Numbered from the stretch's first letter, positions 1-11,906 are shown. The stretch: DNA of 64,000 bases from Diplonema papillatum (GCA_030068145.1 JAPJBO010000098.1:186001-250000), one strand, 5' to 3'. The notes: a model not told the origin generated them from the sequence alone. Translations and numbers: made by a program.

Positions 1-80
1 CAGCCGGCCCAGGGGGGCGCCGGGACGACGTTCTCCTTCGCCGCCGCCAGCGGGTTTGGATCCCCCTCAAACCCCAACAC

Positions 81-116
<36 letters not shown>

Positions 117-810
117 GTCGCTGTTCGGCGGCGCCGGGCGGCTGTCCTTCGGCGGATTTTTCGGCAAGCAGGCGGCGGCCGAAACCCCGCGCCGCCAGCC
201 GTCCATCGAGCGGGAACCTCCCAGCCGCCACCGGTCGGCATCCCCCATCCCCACGCGGGAAAGCACCCCCGAGCTGGCCAGCCGGCCGTACGACCCATAC
301 GTTGTGGCCGACGGAGCACCCCTGCGCAATGCGGAGGATCCGCCGCGCCGCGCCAGCCCGCCCGCTGAAGTTAAACGATCGACCAGCCGCCCAGTGGCCG
401 CGGCCCCCCGCGAATTCGCGGTCGAACACACCTCCTGTCGCTTCGCCGTGCGGCGGCACGTGTCGTGGACGGAATGGCTTCTCGGCACCTCGGTGAAGGA
501 GTGCGTGCGGGCAGCGTCGGTAGAACGACCGAGCGAGTCGCCGGGGCGATCTCTCGCCAGCGACGACGCGTCCGACAACGCCTCGGATGACGGCGAGCCT
601 GATCGGGCGCAGAGTGCGTCTGTCCCCCCGGCCACCACCTTCCTCCCGGAAGATGACCCGGAAGACGCGGACGAGGTTGACGACGAAGACGACGGCGAGG
701 CCGAGGACGACGACGACGAGGACGACGACGAGCCGAGCTGCGACATCGTCGAAGACGGCAACGAAGACGACGAAGACGACGACGACGACGACGAAGACGT
801 CCTCCAGTGA
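1..810 (+). CDS. 3' terminal exon of a low-complexity FG/poly-Q/acidic-tail protein (partial)
   Basis: The + frame is open from the first base of the window to the TGA at 808-810, so this is the end of a gene whose start lies to the left. The 269 visible residues begin with a Gly/Ala/Phe-rich stretch (TFSFAAASGFG), then a poly-Gln run encoded by about eleven CAG codons, then SLFGG and LSFGGFFG. These resemble FG-type repeats of nucleoporins. A Ser/Pro/Arg-rich middle follows, with a more ordered patch around RRHVSWTEWLLG (about residues 151-162). The last 60 residues are almost entirely Asp/Glu, ending in DVLQ. The strong third-position GC of the frame supports coding. FG repeats suggest, but do not prove, a nuclear-pore or other phase-separating protein; only a few FG motifs are seen. 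I do not recognise a catalytic domain. Confidence 0.7.
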
Positions 811-2300
811 TCCGACTTCTCCCCCTCCCCCGACCCCCAGGGGTGGCCCTAGGCGGCCAGATTGCGGAGTCGTTGGCAGAATCTGACCTGATTTCCTTTT
901 TTTTTTTTTGGCCCAAATACCCCAAAAACCACACTTTGAAAATTTTTTGTGGGCCCACTTTTGCCAGGCACCTTCGAGAATTCGACCACCCAGCCTCCAA
1001 GCCGACTGCACTGTAGAAGGGGGGGGTGGGGGGTTCCTTGCAAAGTCGTTGGGGGCTCTCAGGGTAGTGTCAGCACTGCCGACCGATCCAAAGTGCTGTA
1101 ACTACCGAACCACGTGTTGAACGGACATGAGGTCATGCGGGTCTACCCCTACACGACAATCACACAAACACAACAGGTCAAAAGTCCTGAGTGAGAAAAC
1201 AACACACGGTGGTGTAAGCGAAGAACAAATTGTATTTGCCCCCCTACCTCTATATTTCCTCCGTTCGGAGTCAAAAAAGCAGCTACGTCGAGTACGTTTG
1301 GTGCCAGTGGCGCACCCTTGGGAGCACACCCTCTTTAGCTCCAGCTTCTGAGGCTGGACTTCACACGTGTGGGCTGGACAGCCACAGGGGGATCCTCCTT
1401 GACGGGTCTCTCACCCGGGCTCTTTTTTATGGTAACAAGCTTGCTTGTCTATATCAAAAAGTGTCCGATGGCAGCGTGCTGTGTTAAATCACTCAAAACA
1501 GGGTTTACACACGTACGCACAAACAAAACACACATGCACTGTGTGTTTTGTGCGCACCCGGCTGTGCGCACAAATGGAGCCACGACACTTTTTGCTCTAT
1601 TCGTGGGGTTTTCTTTTGTCCTTTCGACAGAGTGAGCCGGTGCCCCGCGTCTCACCTTTTCGGACGCGGCCCTGTGGCAGCACGCTTGTTGTTCTCGCCG
1701 GAGCGATGCCAGCGTCTGGCGCGGCGTGATTCGTGCCGACACGTGTTGCAGTGACGCTCTCGTCGCTCTTGTTGCTACAGTGGTATGGTCCTTTGACAGA
1801 GTGAGCCGATGCCTCTCATCTCACGTTTAAAACACGGCTGAGTCACGCATGCTCATGACAGACGCTAGCGTCCAACATTTCGCACGCGCGTCGCAGTCGT
1901 TGGGTGGTATTGACAAGGGGTTTCATCGGACACTTGGATGAGCTTCGTTACTTCACCGCTCTTGTTGCTATAGTGGAATTCTGTTTCTCACATTTTTTCA
2001 ACCGACGAAGAAAGTTTTCAGTTACTCGGGTTTGTGCCGTGCTATGCTCTCGTCGAGCCTGCGGGGCCAGACTGGAAGTCCATCCCCTCTTGATAGACAG
2101 ACCCATGAAAACAGCACCGGGCAATTCGATGCAGCTCTAGGGACTAGGGATGGACCTGATAGACCGTGGTGGACCGTGATTCACTGTGATAAACAGCGGC
2201 AGGCACTTCGATGCAGTCTCAAGAGATAGGGACGGACCGGCTCAAGACTCGAAATCTTGCTAAAACTCAGAGCGAACTTCAACTCTAACAAATGAGGCCG
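811..2300. other. Intergenic region with dispersed-repeat fragments
   Basis: No convincing gene. A T-run follows the first gene at about 897-910. The stretch 1095-1230 recurs at about 29,380-29,480, and 1455-1550 recurs almost intact at 50,706-50,803. The copies are interrupted by different indels, so this is decayed interspersed repeat. Confidence 0.6.
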
Positions 2301-2309
2301 CAGAATTCA

Positions 2310-2425
2310 GGGCTTACGCTCCACGTGTGGAACGTGTGGATTTCCACACGTTAATTCTTTTTGGATTTTGTTCCCCCACGTGTGGATCCACAGGTACCAC
2401 GTGTGGATTTTGATTTATTGGCCAC
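2310..2425. repeat. Cluster of CACGTGTGG palindromic boxes
   Basis: The word CCACGTGTGG or CACGTGTGGA occurs four times in about 90 bases. A perfect hairpin (ACGTGTGGA-TT-TCCACACGT) lies near 2331-2350. The E-box-like core CACGTG is a known bHLH/bZIP target in eukaryotes, but no gene starts close by, so a regulatory role is only possible. Confidence 0.45.
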
Positions 2426-2512
2426 ATGCAGGGGCTGGGTGGTCAAGGCCGCACAGCCAGGTGTCGCCAAGTCCAGTAGCTACCTAGCGACGCTATATTT
2501 TTTTTGCCGTCG

Positions 2513-2607
2513 CACATGAGGGGAAAGGTTTTTTTCCCCTCGGACCTTAAGCGCCCGCATGTGGACCACATGTATTTTCTCTGAGACCGAAAACGGAGCG
2601 TAAGCCC
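2513..2607 (-). repeat. Dispersed repeat, inverted copy of 28,599-28,692
   Basis: About 95 bases match the reverse complement of 28,599-28,692 with a few differences. Both include the self-complementary word ATGTGGACCACAT and a GGGGAAA/TTTCCCC stem. Confidence 0.6.
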
Positions 2608-2619
2608 TGCCGCAGATAC

Positions 2620-4870
2620 GATGCGCACACTAGTATGCGATACCTTAAAGGAACCTGTACGACACTGGTCACCCGGAGATTTTAAACCCCCCGGACCTCT
2701 AAGTGAACTTACACTCTAAAAAGCACACCCGAGATTCCTGAAGGGCGTCATTCTTCAAAAAGATTTCTTGCTGGAGGACCCGAATCAGTGTTGGCCATTC
2801 GATCCTCTGCAAGACTGAAAAGTTCTCAATGTCGATTATTCTGTTCCTTTGATCTGATGATATACCATTCCCCCTTCTTTTTTTTTTAAGCATGCACATC
2901 CTGCAGGGAATAGTTGTGTGCTGCTCTTGGTTCCGGGAGTTTGAAACTTCTGGCATGCACTAAAGCAGGACCGACCCCCCGTCTCGTGAGGAACGACGAA
3001 GAATGAAATGGGGCGTTAGGACACACCCCTGGCAAGTCTTAGGGCAACAACCAGGAACACACTGGTAGATGAGCAGCGACACCTGTGAAGTGAGCCAAGG
3101 GCGAAGGACATATCTGCGGCTGCTGCGGCAGTGTGTTGCCCGGTACCCCGAACGCGGGGAAGGGGAACGTGTTCTTCTCAACTACTTTGAAGCCCCTTCC
3201 CGACCGTAGCATCCGAGGAAGGTGCAAACATGGAGGGTGCTACGGTAGCCGTAGCACGGATCTTGGGCGCGTGCCTCGTGCAGGACGGGTGCATTGTGAT
3301 CCGCCGCGAAGTTCTCTCCTGGTGCAATCCGGAGAGACCGGCGTCGAGTTTCGGCTCACAGCCGGTTCCCTCGGGCGGCAACCCTAAGGGAGAGAGAGCG
3401 CAGACACAACCCGTCTTAAAAAGGACCACACACACCCCTTGCGAGTCTAGAGGAGAAACGAGTTGCTCAGTGTTGGTGCGATCGGTGTGTGATGGCAAGT
3501 TCGGGTTACCCGATAAACAAGGGTCGCGCAGGACTTGACCGATTTTTATGAAGCCATCCGAACCCGCGCCCCTTGGTCAGGAACGTCACGCACTGAGGAA
3601 CCCTATGTATGGATTTACCAGAAAAGCGGGATAGCTCGCTTGCAGAGAGAGCTATATTTGAGATTTCAAATTTACCGAACCTCTAGACTCGAATCCTTGA
3701 TTTTACCTCAAGTATTCTCAAGCAGCAATGCTGTACTGAAGGAAGCATTTCCGGAGCAACGGTGAGAAAGTCAAAGGAACCCAACCAAAAAGCCCCCGCA
3801 GAAAGGTTCACCCTTTGTCCGCGTGTAGAGCCACAAAGCTCTTTTAACCGCATGGTTTTCACCGCAAGACTCCCGCCTCCAAAGACTGCTCTTTCCAGTA
3901 CGCAAATCCTGCATGAAGTTACGTAAGACCCTTTGAGGTTTGTGATGGGCGGGAGCCGGAAAGTTTAACGGCTACCCTGAAGCAGGGACATACCCCCCAG
4001 CCCTTAGCGCAAAGAAACCGCAATCCGTTCGGGCAGGCAGAAGGGAGACCTGCTGCTTGTACCACAAAACGAGGTGTTGCGACAAATCTCAAGCACCCTG
4101 AGAATGGTCGCAGGCATTCGTCGGCCGACAGGACCTTCAGGTTAGCGCTGGGCAAGAAGAAGTTCAAACTGGCGGGTAACTCAGTATCGTGTGCGGAAAA
4201 GCATCAAATCCCGCCGCCGCAAGCCATGGCACGAAAACCCCCCTCGAGCGTTCGACGTTCAAGCGAACTTTTTCTGGTCATGACAGTATGCAAATCCTGC
4301 GGGACTCTTCTGATCATGAAAGTGTGCAAGTGCTCCGAGACTCTTGTTTCTGCGTTAGTTATCGTGGAGAGCTGCGACTCAACTATTCCTTGCAAAACCG
4401 CCTTTCGGTGGCCAGCTGCACGCGACAAGCAAAAGAAAAAAAAAAAAAAAGCCCTCAAAAAGAAACCCCGAACCACTTTTGCACAAAAGAACGGTCTTCG
4501 GACAGACTGTCTGCAAATGTTGTCAAGAGGGAATCTAAATACCCCGGTTCCTAAGAACCTCAATACTCTAGGAAGCTGCCGGCTGCTCGTACTTTTGTAG
4601 CGTGTGCATGTGTGTGTAAAGCGTGAGAACGAGGGGAAGCGACTACAGAAGCAGTCACCAATACCCTCTCTGCTCTGGCTCGGTACTGACAAGCTTGCGG
4701 GTCGTTTACAATGTTTTGTGAAGGCCACACCAAAAGACGTCGGCGCAGCATGTTTTGACGGCTGATCAGAGTTCTTAACCCCGGAGAACACTACCCCCCG
4801 GATAGTAAGGTGGAAATAAGAGGGAAGTCGATCGAAGAAGAAGAAAAAAGAAAAAGAAAAAGAAAACAAG
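2620..4870. other. Intergenic, no gene seen
   Basis: All frames are short and none shows codon bias or a motif. One copy of the widespread 45-bp motif (see 6654-6790) lies at about 2668-2720. Confidence 0.5.
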
Positions 4871-4876
4871 AAAGAA

Positions 4877-5173
4877 AAAGGCCGCTCCTGGTCCAGGAAC
4901 GTGACGGTCAACCACAGCTTGCAAATCTTGAGTCGGAGGCAGCACAGCCACAACCCCGTCCGCTCTGCCCTGTGGCTGACCGTCTCGACGAGCTTGTGTC
5001 CAGCGCGAGCGCCAAGCCCCAAGGTGCGCCACGCCTTGATGCTTTAGTTTGGGAAATCGGTAGCCACTTGACCCGTAGGCCCGTGGCTCTGCAGTACCGC
5101 CGAACACGTGAAGCTTGGCTCCCGTGTAGCAGGCTTTCCCTGGTACCTTACACGACCATACTCTGGTGAAAGC
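4877..5173 (+). repeat. 300-bp dispersed repeat (family D), copy 1
   Basis: A nearly full-length second copy is at 28,287-28,594, with identical ends (GGCCGCTCCTGG... to ...CTCTGGTGAAAGC) and small internal indels. Both copies are preceded by A-rich DNA. There is no open frame, so it is non-coding: a SINE-like unit or a dispersed structural RNA copy. I recognise no known RNA. Confidence 0.65.
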
Positions 5174-6060
5174 ACCCCATCCCGCACGCACAGCAAAGAA
5201 GCGAAAAATACGCAGTCGCAAATGGGTACTTCTCCGGGAACATACCAAAAAGAGTGCCAACACTACTCTTTCCACACAGAAATTGGATCGTAAAAACCAG
5301 CCACATGTAAAAGATGTCACGGGATAAGTAGCCGCTCGTGCATGCTGATGCCCATGTACATGTACTTAAAAGTTCCCGGATGCTTAACGACTTCATCACG
5401 CGGAGCCCTGCATAAGACTACCCCTCTCAAGTGACACCACTGCCTTAGCTTTTAACCATACTACAACTCCCTTGCCGCAACCCGAAAACCGGGTTGTACT
5501 TCGCGCAACACCGCCTGCCTGCCCGTCCCTCTGCTGCTACCCCCCCCGCACTCCCTGTTGCACGCTGTATGAGTGGCCTTGTCCACTTGAAACCGTGCGT
5601 TGGCTTTGTTTCCTACCGTTTCTTCCTTTTTTGTATACCCCTTCTCAAAAGTGGCGGCGTACCAAGGTATTAAATAACAAATGAGACGATGTCCAACCCC
5701 CCCCCCCCCCCCCCCTTCCCCTTGAAAAAATGGGCAAGGGTGGGTGGGCAAGCGAGGGGTAAAATTACGGTGTTTTTCTCGGGAGCGACGGGGTAATAAC
5801 CTTTACATATACAAGTGTTAGTTCTCGTCAATAGTATTAACCACTTCCGGACGAACTGCCACTGTAGTGGTCGTTAATTCCAGAAAGCTCGCGGGTGTCA
5901 AGTTCGTGGGTGAGAGACCGCCGTTTGCTTCATCGGAAAGACCTGACGCAAATCTTTGAAATTCGTCCTTCATCGCCTGCCTTCGCGGCACTTGGGCTTT
6001 ACAGAACTCAATGTACAATGTAGAGCCCGTGGGAGGAGAGATCCCTCCTGAAAAACACCC
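5174..6060. other. Intergenic, with a poly-C run at about 5697-5715
   Basis: A homopolymer of about 19 C is the only structure seen. No gene is supported. Confidence 0.5.
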
Positions 6061-6061
6061 C

Positions 6062-6256
6062 GATGCGCGCTGCTTCGCAGCTTGCATGGTGTCGGTTTGT
6101 GCATGACATGCACAAACCAGGGAGAGTCGAGACCGGCAACAGTTGGCAAAACAGTATCTTCCTGCGATATGTGATGCTATCACCTGCTTTGGTAATCTCC
6201 ACAGTAGTCGCTGCCGATTGTGATTTCTTGATGACGGCAACCGCGTTTGTTATCAT
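6062..6256 (-). repeat. Dispersed repeat (family H) with a perfect hairpin
   Basis: The reverse complement matches 49,500-49,686. The unit contains a 25-base hairpin at 6094-6118 with 12-base arms (GGTTTGTGCATG / CATGCACAAACC) and one loop base. At 49.6 kb the same repeat supplies the apparent 5' end of a gene. Confidence 0.65.
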
Positions 6257-6522
6257 AAAAAACCGCTGAACAAAATCAAGAGTCGAAGATTAGCGGCGAA
6301 ACTTCCTGAGTTTTCGCGCTGTAGCAGAACGACCACACCCTACCCAATCCCAAACACCCCCCAAACGCGTTAGGGAACTTCACAAGGTATCACAACGGAG
6401 GACACATCACCCGAAACGAGCGGCACCCTCTCGCACTTTTCTCAACCCCCTCCATACCCAAGCCTCTACGGTCAACCGGAGACTTTAAAATACCGACCTT
6501 CTAATCCACAAATACTACACTC

Positions 6523-6790
6523 CACGACGGAATGTACTTGGTGTCGGTCACAAACAGTCCCGGACATGGCTAGCCATATTCCATAACGAAAGCGTGCACC
6601 AAATATACAACCCGTAACCATATAGCCCTTTCTTGCCCTAAGAGAACCCATTCATGAACGGTCACACGGAGACCCTACAACCCCGGAATTTCAAGCGAAC
6701 TTTAACTCTAAATAACGCTAAAAACCGAAAAGTCACCGGAGACTTCAAGCTTCCAGAGTTTCAAACGAACCTCCACTCTAAACGCACAAC
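6523..6790 (+). repeat. Family C repeat followed by two copies of the 45-bp motif
   Basis: Family C (ACTTGGTGTCGGTCACAAAC... GGCTAGCCAT) also occurs at about 9268-9400, 15,353-15,540, 29,606-29,790, 30,410-30,560 and 46,280-46,375, and as the two halves flanking the LINE at 34,378-34,455 and 38,075-38,195. The 45-bp motif has three conserved words: CCGGAGAC, then CCGGAATT, then TCAAGCGAACTT and ACTCTAAA. It is seen at about 2670, 6480, 6660, 6740, 9450, 10,185, 29,795, 29,980, 30,575, 30,835, 31,550, 44,480, 46,375, 55,500, 60,880 and 61,320, often just downstream of family C. Confidence 0.7.
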
Positions 6791-7068
6791 ACTCCCGAGA
6801 CTTGAGTCGGCGAAAAGGGTTCATCGAATGCTGGGTGCAAGATTCAAGAATTCAAGAGCCAACCTGTTCACGCAGAGGCCCCCCTCTCATTTCTTGGTTC
6901 TGTTTTTTTTTGCTATGAGCTGTTTTTAAAACAGCTTCCCTCCCCCTCGTGAAGCCCGTCCACCGTCCTGATGAGACCGTGGCTCGATAGTTTGAGGTTA
7001 ACACAACGCAGAGTCTACAGCGATGGCCTGGGACGTGAGATTTGCGAAAGTAAAGACCCTGGGCACAT

Positions 7069-7330
7069 GCTCAGACACGGTTGTATGGGCCTCTTCCCCG
7101 TGACGGATTCGCCTGTGCACTGGTAGCACGGGTGGTCCTGGCTGTGACGAGCTACGAACAGCCGCCTGACAAACCACTCACGCTGCTGTCCTGTCTGCAG
7201 ACACTCAGGTTCCGCGCTGATGATGGTCCGCCTTATGTGCCCGTGGCTTAAAGGACCGAAACATGGCGCAGACGGGACCAGTGCGGTGTTGAGCACATAC
7301 CCATTCCAAGCACGTTCTTGCAATCCCCCC
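7069..7330 (+). repeat. 270-bp dispersed repeat (family A), copy 1
   Basis: Eight copies occur in the window: 7069-7330, 8208-8455, 14,013-14,272, about 14,487-14,660, 14,813-14,990, 15,162-15,328, 40,721-40,967, and a reverse-strand partial copy at about 26,690-26,800. Conserved words include TCAGACACGG at the left end, CGAGCTACGAACAGCCGCC in the middle and CCATTCCAAGCACGTTCTTG at the right. Left ends vary but right ends agree, as expected for a short retroposon with 5' truncation. It has no open frame. Confidence 0.75.
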
Positions 7331-8207
7331 CTCATGTGTGATAGTCTAGTCCTATTCTCATCTACCTCTCTCGATCTTGCCCGTTTCTCCTCGCTCCTGT
7401 GCTCCCTCCCGCCAATTCCCTCCTGAAATAGTTCTTGCCCTGCTTTTCTTTTTCTCGAGATCGCGGTGTGACGGGGCCGCTGCTTTCTCTTCGACTTTGC
7501 TGCACGGTGTTTACACAGTGGACTCTCTACCACAGATGGTGGATCGAAGGGGGGTGCGGAAGTCATTTTGATCATGACAGGTCGTCGGGCGTCATACGGC
7601 AAGAATTTTTATGTTGTCCTTTTGTCTAACACGCGTCTGAATTCCTGTCACTGAATGGATGGAGTAAGAGTGCTGCTGGGTGTGGAAAGGTGAGCACCGT
7701 CATTTTGAGCGCTCTACTATTCGTGCCGTTCCAGAATTGAAAATATTGAAATCTTCTGCAATGGTTCCGCTGCAAGTTGACTTCCTGCAACCTTCTTGTC
7801 CTGCAGCTGAAAAACATGCTTGAAAATCGGGTTGAAATTGCTGCCAAACCCAGCTTTCATTTATCTCGAGCTTCTGAGGCTGTACTTACTTCACCGTGCA
7901 AGTACGTGGTGCACCCTATTCATCAGTGCTATGCACCCACAACTTTCCTGCAACATTTGCCCACCATATTGTGGCTATTGTGGCCAGAGTCTTCTCCCCC
8001 CATGACCAAGGGCATCGGGGTTCGATGTTGCGTTATTACGTGGCAAAATGGTCATGTCGACGGAATTGATTTCAACCCTGGGCATTGATTTTGCCAGTGG
8101 ACCACAAGGAAAAAGGTTTCTGGCCACAATGGCCGCAATTACATCGTGGGTAAACGTTGTGGCTATTCTGACCACAAGGTGACTGCATCCATCCTCATCC
8201 CCCCCCC
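7331..8207. other. Intergenic, nothing recognised
   Basis: No frame with codon bias, no repeat shared with the rest of the window and no RNA gene were seen. Confidence 0.4.
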
Positions 8208-8455
8208 TCTCAGACACGGTTGTAGGGACCTTCTCCCCGTGACGGATTCGCCTGTGCTCTGGTAGCACGGGTGGTCCTGGCTGTGACGAGCTACGAACAG
8301 CCGCCTGACAAACCAGACTCACACTCAGGTTCCGCGCTGATGATGGTCCGCCTTATGTGTCCGTGGCTTAAAGGACCGAAACACGGCGCAGACGGGACCA
8401 GTGCGGTGTTGAGCGGCATATCCATTCCGAGCACGTTCCTTGCAATCCCCCCCTC
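8208..8455 (+). repeat. Family A repeat, copy 2
   Basis: Same unit as 7069-7330, with a short internal deletion and a CT-rich right end. Confidence 0.7.
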
Positions 8456-8653
8456 TCTCTCTCTGCATTTCCCCCCACTTTCTTTGATACGGTGTGTGCT
8501 AACCCGCCTTTGCTTTGTTTTTCTTCATTTTTGTTGTCGTGTTTTCCCCCTTTAAACCTGGCTCGAACTTGCCCCCTCGGAAAAAGACTCTTGTCGACGA
8601 CGAGAACGTTGCCTTTCTTTTTGTATCCCCACTGAAAGTTTGCAATACAATAA

Positions 8654-9013
8654 CAGCCACAGCTATTCAACCTGCGCAAACCAGAAGCAGCACCAGAAAT
8701 TCACGAAAACTCATTCACGCCCGACACGGAGGCACTCCAATGTCCGAACTGCCACACACGAACGACGAAAACTGGCACTGCAATAAAAGGCATCCACGGC
8801 CTGAGCATCCACCTGCGTTTTTGCAAGAAGAAACTACGACGCACACCACCACGCCACAGCACCACGCCTGCTAGCTCAGCAGGCAAAAGGGAGATTTGCC
8901 CGTACTGTCACAGCGACGGACAGACACCGAACAAACCACAATTCACAAGCCTACGACACCACGAACCGTGGTGCAAAACTAAACACCGCAAACCAGGAGC
9001 TACGACCAGATGA
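8654..9013 (+). pseudogene. Orphan double zinc-finger reading frame, probable retroelement N-terminal remnant
   Basis: A frame without its own ATG runs from 8654 (just after a TAA) to the TGA at 9011-9013, giving 119 residues. It carries two Cys/His clusters: CPNCHTRT...IHLRFC (from 8741) and CPYCHSDG...LRHHEPWC (about 8890-8970). Both have the CX2C...H...C layout of the N-terminal zinc fingers of several LINE classes. A family C repeat follows at 9268. It is most likely the severed 5' end of a LINE, but it could be an exon of an unseen host gene. A similar single finger lies at 50,986-51,190. Confidence 0.45.
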
Positions 9014-9630
9014 CCAGCCACGATGCCAGAGTGCATTCAGAGTACCTTAACTGCGGAGGACAACAAGCAGTCGCCACTTACGCAAGAAAGAATTGTTTTT
9101 TAGCAGCAAACAGTTCACACATAAACTACAGCTAGGTCTACAACCAGTTGCTGAGTTTTCACCACTACTACTACACCTGCTGTTGCCAAACCTTCTCTTT
9201 CTACTACCCGACCCTCCCCACCGCACGTCCTCCTCAACCTAAAAGAAAGTAAGAACGCATATTACAGACCGATACGAGCTGCATGGCAACCCCTGCTCAA
9301 CATGCATGCGCGTGGGGGGCCCAAGGCTAAATTCAAAGCGAATTTCTTCTTGGTGTCGGTCGCAACACTTACAAACATGGCTAGCCGTAGTTAAAGTGTA
9401 TAAGCATACCTACTACCCTCATACCACCCGCCTCACAGCCTCAATGGTCAACCGGAGACCCTAAAACACCGAACTCTAAACCACAATAAACGCTAGAAAA
9501 GAGACGGTCGTACGGCACCAAGAAGACAGTCAGTCACCTGCTGCGGCACCATACTGAAGAAGGCCTACCGTACGTAAGGTACGTGGATAATGGCCGAAAC
9601 CACCAATGACCAACGAGACAGCAGTGCAGT
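9014..9630. other. Intergenic with a family C copy and one 45-bp motif
   Basis: The family C copy is at about 9268-9400. A short word set (TGTGGATAATGGCCGAAACCA) at about 9578 recurs with changes at 10,048, 30,702, 31,600 and 32,092. Confidence 0.5.
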
Positions 9631-9635
9631 GCAGC

Positions 9636-9705
<70 letters not shown>

Positions 9706-9713
9706 AGCAGCAG

Positions 9714-9746
<33 letters not shown>

Positions 9747-9776
9747 AGCAGCAGCAGCCAGCTGCAGCAGCCAGCT

Positions 9777-9854
<78 letters not shown>

Positions 9855-9890
9855 AGCTGCAGCCAGCTGCAGCAGCTGCAGCAGCAGCTG
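9636..9890 (+). repeat. CAG trinucleotide repeat array, interrupted
   Basis: About 250 bases consist of CAG units with a few CCAG or CTGCAG interruptions. All three + frames stay open (poly-Gln, poly-Ala, poly-Ser), as do minus frames, which is expected of any trinucleotide array and is not evidence for coding. The flanks show no codon bias, so I treat it as a microsatellite. Confidence 0.8.
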
Positions 9891-10685
9891 TCTTTGAAGG
9901 CCTCGCCGGCGTTTACCCGCAGAGAACACACTTTCTTCATCAAATCACGCAACACAAACTGATCCCCGGCAAAATGAGAACCGTGTTCCCGTATCAGCGT
10001 CGCCTCGCTTTTCCATGCGAAAAGGTGGCACTAACACGGGGAGTGGGCATGTGGATAATGGCCGACACCACCAACGATCGACAACAAAGATGCACACCGA
10101 TGCTCTTACCTCGTGTAACCACCACTCCTTAAGAAGTACACACGCAGAGTATAAATGATATCTCCCCATATATTGTCAACAGCCACCCGGAGACTTTAAA
10201 ACCCCGGAGTTTCAAGCGAACTCTCACTCACCGTCCAACCGAAAAAACGCCGTCACAGGGCAACCGACCGAGCGAGATCTTGTCGGAAACACACGAGAAA
10301 AAAGTAGAAAGGGGAGGGATGTGACGAGGGGGCCATAAGGCAAGAACTCCGATCGGCTGGTGCAGGCAAACCGGCCGCGGAGAACAAGAAACAGTCGAAC
10401 CCGATAACCTACACACACACGGGAGTCGAAACCGCCTCCCCTCTACCCCTCCCTTCTGCTCAAGCAACGGTGCAGACCGCACGAGACGCGGCGTGCGTGT
10501 GCGTGTGTGTGTGGGAAGACGTTCTTGCGTGCGACACCCTCTCGTAATTTGGGTGTTTGCGGCTTCTTTTCTGCGTGCGTGCGGTGAAATTGCCGTACCT
10601 CCCGCTTTGCCTTGTGCTTTCGCCTCCCCCGCCGCTGCTGGCCTCCATTCCCGCCACGGCCAAGGAAAAAGGCCGGAGGTTGAAG
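9891..10685. other. Intergenic between two CAG arrays
   Basis: It holds one monomer of the TTCGAAGG repeat at about 9890-9935, one 45-bp motif at about 10,183 and a GT-rich tract near 10,495-10,515. No gene is supported. Confidence 0.45.
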
Positions 10686-11865
10686 CTGCAGACCGAAGAG
10701 AGACAGCAGCGGCAGCAGCAGCGGCGGCAGTAGCAGCAGCGGCAGCGGCAGCTGTCTTTGAAGGCCTCGTCGGCGTTTACCAGCAGAGAACACACGCTGG
10801 CAGCTGAGCAGGAGCGCGCTGTCTTCGAAGGCGTCGCGGCGTTTAGCGGCAGAGTACACAGCAGCAGCACCACAGCAGCAGCGGCAGCTGTCTTCGAAGG
10901 CCGCACGGCAGTGGCAGAGTGCACAGCCGCAACAGAGTAACAGCAGCAGCGGCAGAGCAGCGGCGTCTGTCTTCGAAGACCTCACGGCATACCGGCAGAG
11001 TGCACAGCTGCAGCAGAGTAGCAGCAGCAGGAGCGGCAGCAGAGCAGCGGCGTCTCTCTTCGCAGGCCTCACCGGCAGAGTGCAGCAGCAGCAGAGCAGC
11101 TGCGTCTGTCTTCGAAGGCCTCACGGCACACCTGCAGAGTGCAGCAGCAGAGTAGCAGCAGCAGCAGCAGAGCAGCGGCGTCTGTCTTCGAAGACCTCAC
11201 CGGCAGAGTGCAGCAGCAGAAGAGCAGCTGCGTCTGTCTTCGAAGGCCTCACGGCACACCGACAGAGTGCAGCAGCAGAGAGTAGCAGCAGCAGCAGCAG
11301 CTGCGTCTGTCTTCGAAGACGTCACGGCACACCGGCAGCACAGCTGCAGCAGAGTAGCAGCAGCAGGAGCGGCAGCAGAGCAGCGGCGTCTGTCTTCGAA
11401 GACCTCGCGGCATACCGGCAGAGTGCACAGCTGCAGCAGAGTAGCAGCAGCAGGAGCGGCGCAGAGCAGCTGCGTCTGTCTTCGAAGGCCTCACGGCACA
11501 CCTGCAGAGTGCAGCAGCAGAGCAGCAGCAGCAGCAGCAGCGGCGTCTGCCTTCGAAGGCCTCACGGCACACCGGCAGAGTGCACAGCTGCAGCAGAGTA
11601 GCAGCAGCAGCAGCAGCAGCAGAGCAGCTGCGTCTGTCTTCGAAGGCCTCACGGCACACCTGCAGAGTGCAGCAGCAGAGCAGCAGCAGCAGCAGCAGCG
11701 GCGTCTGTCTTCGAAGGCCTCACGGCATACCGACACAGCTGCAGAGCAGAGCAGCAGCATCTGTTTTTGAAGTCACGGCGGTTCACCCGCAGAGGACAGA
11801 GGACACAGCTGCACTAGCAGCGGCTGTCTTCTTCGGCCCCACGGCGCTCACCGGCAAAGTGCACA
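10686..11865 (+). repeat. Complex satellite: CAG runs alternating with a TCTTCGAAGGCCTCACGGCA unit
   Basis: About sixteen copies of a 45-50 bp core (GTCTTCGAAGGCCTCACGGC followed by CACACCGGCAGAGTGCA) are separated by CAG or GCAGCA runs of variable length, giving a period of about 50-85 bases. In one frame the core reads SVFEGLTAHRQS, but the frame shifts between monomers, so it is unlikely to be one protein. The array ends about 40 bases before the channel gene, so it may be its 5' flank or an upstream intron. Confidence 0.75.
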
Positions 11866-11906
11866 CACACGCACGGCTGGCGTTGCGCCGGGAATAGTGG
11901 GGCAGG

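Noticed and set aside
67..1011. Long reverse-strand frame (314 codons) opposite the first gene
   Set aside because: It is the mirror of the acidic and CAG-coded stretches; its Val/Arg-rich composition follows directly from the sense codons and it has no motif.
5818..6240. 140-codon reverse-strand protein
   Set aside because: Half of it lies in dispersed family H and contains its hairpin; no codon bias.
9590..10132. Poly-Gln protein starting at 9590
   Set aside because: All three frames through a CAG array are open, and the flanks lack codon bias; the ATG region is a repeated word (also at 10,048 and 30,702).
11080..11897. Ala/Ser/Gln-rich proteins across the TTCGAAGG array
   Set aside because: The same core is read in different frames from monomer to monomer, so no single protein is conserved.
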